Below the pieces are notes generated by a model that was given only the letters and a program-made list of their open reading frames with translations, was not told where the DNA came from and searched no databases. From Nemertoderma westbladi (lineage: Eukaryota > Xenacoelomorpha > Nemertodermatida > Nemertodermatidae): a stretch of 57,486 nucleotides of DNA. The position numbers and the translations under genes were made by a program. The stretch covers positions 1 through 57,486 of the forward strand of contig JAUCBJ010008760.1 in assembly GCA_032718475.1 (NCBI GenBank), written 5' to 3'. This document shows, piece by piece, positions 36,401 to 48,400 of this stretch. Numbering within the stretch: the stretch's first letter is position 1; every line of letters begins with the position of its first letter.

Positions 36401-39400
36401 ATCTCCTCCCCGCTGCGCTTGGTCTAGGCCTAAACGCTTAAGTCATTAGTTTCGCTGATTGACGTTCTAAGTTGTGTAATACAATATTTCTGTGATTGGT
36501 TATGTAAATGTAATGTACTTCTTTTGCTTGTGGTTGGTTGGTGAGGCTTATATTTATGTACGTCAAGTTTCATCAGCTCTGGTTGATGGAGAAGTTATTT
36601 ACCCCCTATTTCCAGCTCAAACAATGGGGCATTATTTTCTGTGAGTGTGTGTGTGTGTGGGTCAGAAGCCATACTGTGTATCGGCAGCCAATGGGTAAAC
36701 CTTCTGACTCAGTCATGTCCCTGAAGACCAGGCAGGGGTTTCCCGCTGTACATCCCATCCCTAAGTTTTGGATTCAATCCCCGCCAATAATGTTATTTCT
36801 ATTTTTAAATTGCTACCTAGTTGTGACTTAATTACGGCTCTCTGTTTTAGACATCTTTATTTCACACTGCTAAATTAATCTGTGCTAGTAATCTATTAAT
36901 CTATTCCTCGGATATTCAACAATTTTAATCGGGATCGGGACTGGGATTGCATTTATCGCCGGATCCCTGTTTTTCCGGATCTGGATCGCGATCCCGTTTA
37001 AACATTAGAATTATTGACTTTTTCCCAAAACGAAATTGACTCTGTTTCCTTATATTATATGTGCAGGACGACGCGAAACTCGTTTTTGATGTTGTCGGTC
37101 GAATGGAAGACACGGAACCTTTCACCCCGGAACTTTGTGCCGCAATGAGACATTTATGGGCAGACGATGGAGTCCAGGCCGTATTTAGACGGAACAACGA
37201 ATATCAGCTCAATGACTCTGCCAAATAGTGAGTACCGTATATATCTATCTATTGCAGCTGTTTAGTGTTTATTTATTTAATTAGAACTGATGGGAAATTT
37301 TATTGTGAGCTTCTGGGTATGGTATAGAGTCATGCTCGAACTCTTAATCACATAGTATCGCTTGGTATAATTATTCCCCAAGAAATTAATTATTTTTACT
37401 TTGTACTTTTTTTTATTAATGCGATATTGCTAACCAGTTGTGCATTTCGGTGTAAGAAGTATTACCAATGTTGTAACTACTAATTACTTGCCGCATTATA
37501 CGTCTAGTGCATCATTTATTGGAATGGAATTGCAATTAAGCTTCGTTTATTTTCTACCATATTGTCATCACTACGCATCATATATTGCTGATCGGTAAGC
37601 ACAATGTGTAATTGGTGCGGCACCACAGAGAGCACTAACTACCTCAGTTGGCTCGCTGGAGTTATGGGATTGACTGGGGGGACCCATACTGCTAGCTAGG
37701 TGAATCATACACAAGATTGAGTCCAGTCCTGTACCAAGCTGATACCAGCTCAGCCTGCCGGCCAAGCTGGGCGGTTTCCTTCCTGTCTTATAGGTGAGCC
37801 ATCTCTTCTGTGATTGGCTGTGCGATTATCCGTATTAGGAAGCTGCTCTTGGGTTCAACCCCCACTAAATAGCACTGCTTACACTGCTCAATTCTGTAGC
37901 GAGTGAGTTGGCGTTCCCGCATCCCAGAGAAAAAGAGCCTCCTCCCAGAGCTCCAGGGAATCCTTGCTCTCAACCGCGTTGCTGGGGGCAACAGCTCCGC
38001 GCTGCGGGGATGGGGGATCTATTTCCTCGCTGTGTTTACTACCCATTAATCAGGTAGTTCGAATGTTACGCTGGGTTCTCAGTGGGTGGCACCTTCTCCA
38101 TGCCAAACACAATGTTTCTTCGTTCTTCCAAGCTTTTTCCACGACACCCCCCCCCCCCCCCCCCCCGCGCCTCCCTAATCAGGTCGTGGTTTCTATCCTT
38201 CTATATACTCGCACCGCATATATTATTGTTTCGCTTCGCTAATTATACCAAAGTTACTAATTACCGAGTTTCTCGGAATTCCCAACCCTTTGTGCTTCTC
38301 TGCGCGGGGATTCTTTGTTGGTAGTATTCGTTGCATCCCGGCCGACAATCCTAAGCTGTTCTGATTCATTCTGCTGTACCTGATAAGGCATGATCTACGG
38401 ATTTCCTTTCTCACACTTATACAATCGGTCGCACTAGTGGCCGGAAATCCAAAAACGAAGGCGTCCCAAATTACTGCATTATCGATAGTCCAGGATAGTA
38501 ACAAAGTCCATTGTCCTTGAGAAGTTGGAGAAGTTTAATTATTGATTGATATATTATTGGTGTTTTGGTGTGAACGTAAATTGCGGACATGCAGGGTATC
38601 AGGTAGTATTTGCAGATGGTTAGAGTGTCAGACTTCCAACCCGGAGGTCACCAGTTCTATCCCACTTCCAACCCGGAGGTCACCAGTTCTATCCCATTCC
38701 AACCCGGAGGTCACCAGTTATATCCCACTTCCAACCCGGAGGTCACCAGTTCTATCCCACTTCCAACCCGGAGGTCACCAGTTCTATCCCACCTCCAAAC
38801 CGGAGGTCACCAGTTCTATCCCACTTCCAACCCGGAGGTCACCAGTTCTATCACACTTCCAAACCGGAGGTCACCAGTTCAAACCCATTTCCAACCCGGA
38901 GGTCACCAGTTATATCCCACTTCCAACCCGGAGGTCACCAGTTCTATCCCACTTCCAACCCGGAGGTCACCAGTTCTATCCCACTTCCAACCCGGAGGTC
39001 ACCAGTTCTATCCCACTTCCAACCCGGAGGTCACCAGTTCTATCCCACTTCCAACCCGGAGGTCACTAGTTCTATCCCACTTCCAAACCGAAGGTTACCA
39101 GTTCTATCCCACTTCCAACCCGGAGGTCACCAGTTCTATCCCACTTCCAACCCGGAGGTCACCAGTTCTATCCCACTTCCAACAAGGAGGTCACCAGTTC
39201 TATCCCACTTCCAACCCGGAGGTCACCAGTTCTATCCCACTTCCAACCCGGAGGTCACCAGTTCTATCCCACTTCCAACCCGGAGGTCACCAGTTCTATC
39301 CCACTTCCAACCTGGATGTTACCAGTTCTATCCCACTTCCAACCCGGAGGTCACCAGTTCTATCCCACTTCCAACCCGGAGGTCACCAGTTCTATCCCAC

Positions 39401-42400
39401 TTCCAACAAGGAGGTCACCAGTTCTATCCCACTTCCAACCCGGAGGTCACCAGTTCTATCCCACTTCCAACCCGGAGGTCACCAGTTATATCCCACTTCC
39501 AACCCGGAGGTCACCAGTTCTATCCCACTTCCAACAAGGAGGTCACCAGTTCTATCCCACTTCCAACCCGGAGGTCTCCAGTTCTATCCCACTTCCAACC
39601 CGGAGGTAACCAGTTCTATCCCACTTCCAACCCGGAGGTCACCAGTTCTATCCCACTTCCAACAAGGAGGTCACCAGTTCTATCCCACTTCCAACCCGGA
39701 GGTCACCAGTTCTATCCCACTTCCAACCCGGAGGTCACCAGTTCTATCCCACTTCCAACAAGGAGGTCACCAGTTCTATCCCACTTCCAACCCGGAGGTC
39801 ACCAGTTCTATCCCACTTCCAACCCGGAGGTCACCAGTTCTATCCCACTTCCAACCCGGAGGTCACCAGTTCTATCCCACTTCTAACCCGGAGGTCACCA
39901 GTTCTATCCCACTTCCAACCCGGAGGTCACCAGTTCTATCCCACTTCCAACCCGGAGGTCACCAGTTCTATCCCACTTCCAACCCGGTTGTTACCAGTTC
40001 TATCCCACTTCCAACCCGGAGGTCACCAGTTCCATCCCACTTCCAACCCGGAGGTTACCAGTTCTATCCCACTTCCAACCCGGAGGTCACCAGTTCTATC
40101 CCACTTCCAACCTGAATGTTACCAGTTCTATCCCACTTCCAACCCGGAGGTCACCAGTTCTATCCCACTTCCAACCCGGAGGTTACCAGTTCTATCCCAC
40201 TTCCAACCCGGAGGTCACCAGTTCTATCCCACTTCCAACCTGAATGTTACCAGTTCTATCCCACTTCCAACCCGGAGGTCACCAGTTCTATCCCACTTCC
40301 AACCCGGAGGTCACCAGTTCTATCCCACTTCCAACCCGGAGGTCACCAGTTCTATCCCACTTCCAACAAGGAGGTCACCAGTTCTATCCCACCTCCAACC
40401 CGGAGGTCACCAGTTGTATCCCACTTCCAACCCGGAGGTCACCAGTTCTATCCCACTTCCAACCCGGAGGTCACCAGTTCTATCCCACTTCCAACCCGGA
40501 GGTCACCAGTTCTATCCCACTTCCAACAAGGAGGTCACCAGTTCTATCCCACTTCCAACCCGGTGGTCACCAGTTCTATGCCACTTCCAACCCGGAGGTC
40601 ACCAGTTCTAGCCCACTTGGACGTTATTGCCAACTTTGCAAAGGTACCGAACGAAAGTTATCAGTTATTGACTGGCCGTGGCCAAGGCCACCAAGTTCAA
40701 ATCAGGGTGTTGCCTCGGTACTTGGGTCTAAACAAGCTGATCCTCCCTTCAGTCTATTGCTACTGACCGGCTACATGTCCTATACAGATCCATCCATAGA
40801 AGAGGTGTTATTTCTGTCGACCAACAACAGATCGGAATCAACATGATTAACAATATTTAATGTTTATTTGTTTTGCTATTTTCCCAAAGGGGCCAACACT
40901 GACGGGCTCATTATATGCTCTGTATGTGTGTGTGTGGGGCGAGCCACGAAGTGAGTGAAGCCTTAGCATTTGGGTGCCATTTACGAGTAGTCTGTCGTCG
41001 TCGTCATCGTCATAAATTTTTGATCGCTAATAACTCGGTCATTCCTTGATGAAATTAAACGAAACTTGGTACGTATGTAGTCCGTCAAAAGTATAGAAAG
41101 AATCTGAATTTTGGTAAAAAAACGAACGAACGCAACGATGCAAGTCAAGGAGACGAGTATTGTATTGACGACTAACGACAGACAACTCGTTAATGGTATG
41201 CTAAGGCTTTGCTTACTTCGTGCTGTGCGAAGACCCCACGAACGTGTAACTCCTTCTGACGGGCTTATTATATGCTGTGTATGTGTGTGTGTAACTCCTG
41301 AGTTCCCCCCACTGTGTCCGACATATCATCAATAGCTTTATCGAGGTCCAATTACGTAACATGTTTTTATGGGATCTGCGGCTTCTTTTACCAGTTTGAG
41401 TGTACATCCTCATTATGTATGTACAAGGAATTGTGAAAAAATACCCAGCCATTTTGTTCTATAGGAACGAATAATCCTTCAATAAACCTTTTGGGTTCCA
41501 GAATTGGCTGTAATGTGTATCTATCTTTACGGAGCTCCATATGACACTGGCTCTATTGGTTTTACTGTCTTTCTTTTGTAGCATCTCTCTGACTTGTTAG
41601 ACGATATAGATGAGGTTTTGTTTAAATAACTTGATTTTTCTTTCAGTTTTCTTGACGACCTCGAAAGGATCGGCGTTGATAGCTACGTTCCCACGGAGCA
41701 GGATGTTCTCAGGACGCGAGTCAAAACAACCGGAATCGTAGAGACCCATTTCTCCTTCAAAAATCTTAATTTCAAGTGAGTTTATTTGTGTCCCCATTTC
41801 TAATTAATGCACCAGTAATTATATTATTTGTCTTTCCAAAACTACAAATATTTCATTTAATTAAACTTTACGCCGAAATCAAAAAATCTCAAAATGTTTT
41901 TAAAATTTAAATATCATCGAATTTAGTTTGTATTTCGGTTTTTGTAGTATAACTATAAATTTGGCTAAATTTTTGGGATTTACACATAATTGTAGCTTTT
42001 ATTTTATACATTTGTATAATGTATAAATGTTCTTTTTGTTTGCAAACCAAAATTAAAAAAAATGTTTAAACATTTACATATCGAATCATCAGTCTATGAT
42101 TAAATGAGAACTACCTTCTATAATGCAAAAAAGCAAAGTGAAGTTTTCTTCGGTCGTTGGGCCAGGGTTAACGTACTAAGTCCTACGACATATTTCCGCG
42201 GTCCCCCAGAACTATTCTCCCCATAAGAAACTTATGTACTCATTTAGCGACCTGGCCCCCGGGATGCGGGGATCGAACCCATGACCACCATGGTGCGAAT
42301 CGGATTTAACAACCACGTCAAGGTGGATGGGTCTCTCTTGTGTTGAAAAAAACCTATGCGAGGCTCACATGACACCAGTTGTTCTCAAATTCATTTCCAT

Positions 42401-45400
42401 ATTTTCTGTTTACCACAGCTCGTATATTGCTATATATCGTTATATATTGCTGTGTTAGTATAAAATGGTTTTTTGACAAAATTATATCACTTTATTTCAC
42501 TCTGCTGAACCTGAAATATTAGTATGCCTAGTGCTAGGATAAAATTATATTAATAAAGGGATCCCGTAACAAAAACGTAGAAATCGGGATCGGAACCGGA
42601 ACAGGAACCGGAACCGGATTGCATTTTTCAGCGGGATCCCGATTTTTCGGGATCGGGATCGGTATCGGTATCCAGTTTAAACAGCAATGGATACATTCAT
42701 ACACATTGTTGTGTGGCCATACCTCTAGAATGCATTGTCTACTGGAACAACACCTCCATATAGTTTACGATCAGTCATGTAAATCCCTAATTTCAGCAGT
42801 AGCTTGGTATAGTGGTGACATTTCTGGGCTTCCAATTAGGGAGCCCTGGTTCGATCCCTAGATGGGGCAGCACTGTTTGCAGCCTAGCCCAACCCCGGCT
42901 TTCATCCTTCAGTGGTCGATAAATGGGATCCAAGGCAACTTGGGAAACAGAGTGGAAGGGTTTACTGTGGAAGATCACCCATGGTGGTGAACAGGCATTC
43001 CTTTAGGAAACAAAGTGGAAGGGTTTACTATGGAAGATCACCCATGGTGGTGAACAAGCATTCCTTTAGGAAACAAAGTGGAAGGGTTTACTGTGGAAGA
43101 TCACCCATGGTGGTGAACAGGCATTCCTTTAGGAAACAAAGTGGAAGGGTTTACTATGGAAGATCACCCATGGTGGTGAACAAGCATTCCTTTAGGAAAC
43201 AAAGTGGAATGGTTTACTGTGGAAGATCACCCATGGTGGTGAACAGGCATTCCTTTAGGAAACAGAGTGGAAGGGTTTACTATGGAAGATCACCCATGGT
43301 GGTGAACAGGCATTCCTTTAGGAAACAGAGTGGAAGGGTTTACTATGGAAGATCACCCATGGTGGTGAACAGGCATTCCTTGGCTTAACGAGCCTAAAAG
43401 TTACCCCCATTCATTCATTTCCCTAATTTATCTATTGTGTAGGGATTGTAAAAATCGGATGATGTAGATCGTGGTGTATTCATATTTGTTAACAGTTATA
43501 GTATAGCATTGATACAGGTACTGGTTAATTGTATAATTGTATGTCTAAATTTTATTATTATACCTAACGCCGCTGAAGACGCCCGTGGCGGGTGAAATGG
43601 CCATACGGTGAAAATAACACATTTTTATAAACCTGTGGTGAACAACCCTTAACTCCGAACATAACTGTTAACAAATAATTTATCTATGGCAGTCGTTTCA
43701 GAAATGTCAATAGCTGGACGCTACGTCTTTTCGACATCCCGCCTCCTCCTTATTCCTCGGTCTTTCATCAGGAATCCCATAGAAAGGCTTCTTGCGAGGG
43801 AATTAGAATAAGTTTCAAAAAGGTAGACTTGGGGCCCATTGTGGCAAGATATGTTACTACAGATATTGTGCAACGCCCCTCTTATTAAGTGAGCCTTTAT
43901 GCCATGAACACTGCGTTGCATCCTAGTTTATGTAACATCATTGGATCTTTGTCTTATGCAGTTCGAGGCCTACTGCCATGCCATATAACTAGAGACTCAA
44001 CTGCTTTCCGGATTAAATTTACCTTCAAAGAAAGTTTCGATTTCAATTGATTCCCATTCCCTTGATAGTTGATTTTTTGCAGGCAGATCATACCTTGTCA
44101 TTTCGTATTCAGATGTCTTCAGCAGATTTGATAGGTTTACAGAAGTCTTCTACATGACCGACAAGACGTATACAACGTCTGAACACACTAACTGTCGATG
44201 GTCTGCTGAGTGGAATCCAAGTTTACAGTCAGAATTTTGTAGCATTTACAAAGTAGACCGATGCATTAAATGTAGCCCTTTCTGGACTACTGATTAGTTT
44301 TTCAATACAATCCAATGTTTCTGGAATTAAATTTGACCCAGATCACAGTAAAGTCGAGGTCCGTTTGTGTAGGTTGTTTTCATCTACTTCTACGACCTAG
44401 GGCAGTTTGTATTTAAACTTAATCTAAATTAGGTTGCTCGGGAGACATTCCAGCACATTGTCCACCACAAAAATAGAGAAAAACTTAGCAAGCTTGTCAC
44501 CATGAGTGACACGCATAAAATGTGACTGCATCTCCCTCTGCTATAGAGACAAAGGCTATGGAATTATCCATTAATTTTCTCATCAGGGATCTCATAGATC
44601 CCCGATGATCGAAGCGTACCTCATGGCAGGCCCGTATGGTGATCATAATATCTGGGGGGGGGGGGGGGGGGCAGAAGCCAAATCTGGGGGGGGCAAACCC
44701 ATTACTGGGATTTGGGGAGCATACAACCAAGTGAGAGTTAATTTAGTACATAAAGTATAATCAATATTGTTGAAAGGTGTATGGGGCGAGCCACTAAGTT
44801 GGCGGAGCCTTGGCGAACTGACCCTGTTGGAGTATGTCAATAATGGCAAATAGTTGTTGAAGTAACGATTTCATTAACGTAACATTCAAATAACTTTGTT
44901 AGATTTAAAGCTGTCGAATTGAAAATTTGTAGGCATAATAATATGTCCAAAAACTTGACATTATTTAGCGACATTTGACACCAACAGTTCAACAGTCTCA
45001 TGCTAGATGGCTACATGTCTAAACATTAAATGTCCTCCCGTTTCTTTGCTTTTAAACCGTTTAAGCGGAAACTTGGCAGAATTGTACTAGACCATTAGCT
45101 GTGTCATTTAAACTTTTTCTGAGGTCTTAAAAATCGACTGCAGCTTTCCAGACTACCTCTAAGTGTAAAGTGATCAAGGGACATCTGCTTAGATGTTGCT
45201 TATATTTCTTTCGGGTTGACACTTACATAGTTTTATGTCACGTGCTGCGCGAAGGACCCACTTCAGGCATAATATGGTTAAGGTTAAGTTACAATAAATT
45301 ATAGATATTGATACCAGCGCAAGCAACCCTCAGCGCGTAGCCTTTTAGCTGTAAGCAGGCTCCCAAATTACAGACAAATAGACAATGGGTCAACAACAAA

Positions 45401-48400
45401 CAACCCCTGGTAGCCAATGTGAGAACCTGGAACTTTCGGGTATTTTTAGTAATTACAGGTAGGTAGGTTAATGTCATGTAGTAGTATTATATAATTGGGC
45501 CAAAATGGGATGGTGGGGAGTTACGTCAGTGTGTATGTAGACGTGTGTATCCTATTATAAGTATATCAATGTGAATCCAATAATATTGATCATTGGGGTC
45601 AAGACTATTATTATTAATTAATTGTGAACAAGACGAGTGAACATGAACAAGACATGTCTGGCTGGGGGGGGGGGGGGGGGGGGGGCAGTGAAACGTGTCG
45701 TGAAACGCAGTGCCCCCAAAGCCCCCCCGCACGATACGGGCCTGCCTCATGGATCTTAATTCTTAAACATGCCTTGGCGGAAGACAGAGTCGTAAGCCTT
45801 GAAGAAGTCTACAAAGACCATGATTAGATGCTTTCCTCGAAAACTATTCCTGAATGATCCGCAAGCCGAAGTGCGAGAATGCGCCCCAGGGTGCACTTCT
45901 ACCTTTACGAAACCCAATTTTGTTGCCACTCAGGATCAACATTAATCTGTTATATACCGGTAGCTTATAGCTGCAGCTGCAATCGGAATTCTACTGATTC
46001 TCGATATGACCCATACAATCTTAGGTTATCTTTCTTATGGACCGTAACTACTAGCTTCTAACTTAGCATTTGTTGTTGTGCAGTACTTGGATAATGGGTG
46101 TTTTACCAGAGGCTTCAGCAGTTTCTACTTCATAAAACGTAATATACCTGTCCGGATGTCTTTGAACACCACTGTGGGAGACAAACGATGCATAATAAGG
46201 TCAACAGAAAGTTCTTGGTCATTATTGACAGAGTGATCAATCTCTTCACTGACCCGTTCATCATACTTGTTGGAGACTCTAAAACAGGAGAATACCCTTT
46301 GTATCTTAACGCCACCCGATCACGATCAGACGTCATTATATATTATTATTGGATACCCTGACTGTAGCAAGGAAATGACTAGCCGACATTATTTTTATTG
46401 GATTAAAGTTTATTAAGTTGCCACTCAGTTAGAAATAAAATAACAGAATTTATTAACAATGTTTTGACTGTTTTGATTTTGTTTTGAAGTTTTGAAGACA
46501 CTGTGATAATTAATTGTACCTTTAGCGTCGCAACCATGTTGTGTAGTACTATCCCTCCGTGTTGGGGGTGCCTGTTAGCTTTCTTTTCACGTTGTTTCCT
46601 GCCCTGTCCCTGTCCATATTAGAGCTTCAATGATAATCTGGAAAGTCACTCTGCGTCAGCGGTTAATTAATCTGTTTATTATTATTATTATAGAATGTTC
46701 GACGTCGGAGGCCAGCGAAGTGAACGCAAGAAATGGATACATTGTTTCGAGGATGTCACGGCTATCATATTTTGCGCAGCGATGAGTGCCTACGACCAAG
46801 TTCTTCACGAGGATGAATCAACGGTATAAATTACATCTATTTAATTTATATTTTTGCAATTTTGTTTAAAATAATTTCTTGAAATCGCGTAAGTATAACA
46901 CATTTCGGATCAGAAGTCACGTCTCACATTGACAGGAATCCCAGTTAAATGGTGATTGGGTCACGAAACCACGTGTTCCTAACAATAAATAAAATTATTT
47001 TTTTTTATATGTTTAACCATGATAAATTGCAATAACTTTGGAAGATGTTGGTTATTAATCTTATTTTGTAATTAAGGATATTCCTAGAAGTCAAACTAAA
47101 TACTATTTATTTTATCACAATAGAATCGCATGCACGAATCTCTCAAGTTGTTTGATTCCATCTGCAACAACAAGTGGTTCACCGACACATCGATCATCCT
47201 CTTTCTCAACAAGAAAGATTTATTCGAAGAGAAGATCGCTAGAGCGCCCATCAACAGTTGCTTTCCCGAATATACAGGTTTGCTAATTAACTATAGTTTA
47301 TTTTAACATTCATATAACCAGCACGCATTCCCAGTTCCCTCCCCAACCCATGCCAACACATCAACAGCCATGTATCTGATCAACACGTATCATCTCGCCA
47401 TCCGGCTACCAAATGATGATCAGTTCTACTGAAAGTGACTGAAGGGCCGCGCTGGACTTTGGCTCATCGAGGTTGTACAATAATTTACGCTAACTTTCGT
47501 TTAACGCTAACTAACATTCCTAACTATTTTTCCATTGTTATTTCCGCAGGATCGAGCACTTACGCTGAGGCCTCGGCATTCATTCAAGCCCAATTTGAGT
47601 CGATGAACAAATCACAGTCGAAGGAAATCTACTCACACATGACATGCGCTACTGATACCAACAACATTCAGGTTGGAAAACTTATTTATTTTATTGTTTC
47701 CCACTGTCTCTCTATCAACCAGCCATAATTATTACTTTATCTCATCAAAATATCACCCATGGGGCGGGTCAATCTTTACAATTTAATTAATTAATAATAA
47801 TACAATTTAATAAAATACTAGTTCTCTTCTCACCGATGGTCGGCCGCTCCAAACCAAAATTCAGTAAGTACATTTTTTGACTTTTCGAGATAATCGCGTT
47901 TAAAGTTTTTGGACTTTAAACAGCTGGCATTTGGTTGAAATTTAATTTGATGAGTTATAATTTTGTCTTTGTGTACCTCTACAAATTGTACATAAATATT
48001 AGTGCCAAAACTTATTTTTTAATTTATTCCTTACTTTTCTTATAAATCGACTTACACGGTTTTGGTCTGGTAGAAAAGAAAACAATTGTGATTTTTGATG
48101 CATCAATACCCAGTAGAGTTGAAACGGAGACCTATTTTTCTTATTCCCGGTGAACCCGAGCCGAGACCTACCCAGATAATTATTTTGGAGAATACCGGAG
48201 ACCAGAGCCAGGGATTAGAGACTTTGCTTATTTTTGTACTTGTAATTTGATTATAGCACAAACATAGGTACGTATGAACTGAGAACTATTTATGGTTGAA
48301 TTACAGTAAATCCAACCGATTCAACCCTTAATGGAAAAAATAAGCGCAAGTACAGTTTGGGTTAATGTTAATATGTTACAAAAATTTGTTTTGCTACATA

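Noticed and set aside
38610-40115. 501-codon ORF of repeated [20 protein letters not shown]-like text
   Set aside because: It is a translation of the 32-bp SINE-derived array; all three frames are equally open and no gene context exists.
38632-40614. CRISPR array
   Set aside because: The repeats are directly contiguous with no unique spacers, and the locus is an intron of an animal gene.
42912-43388. 158-codon ORF with a 21-residue repeat
   Set aside because: It is a product of the 63-bp tandem unit, which is a multiple of three; it overlaps a SINE.
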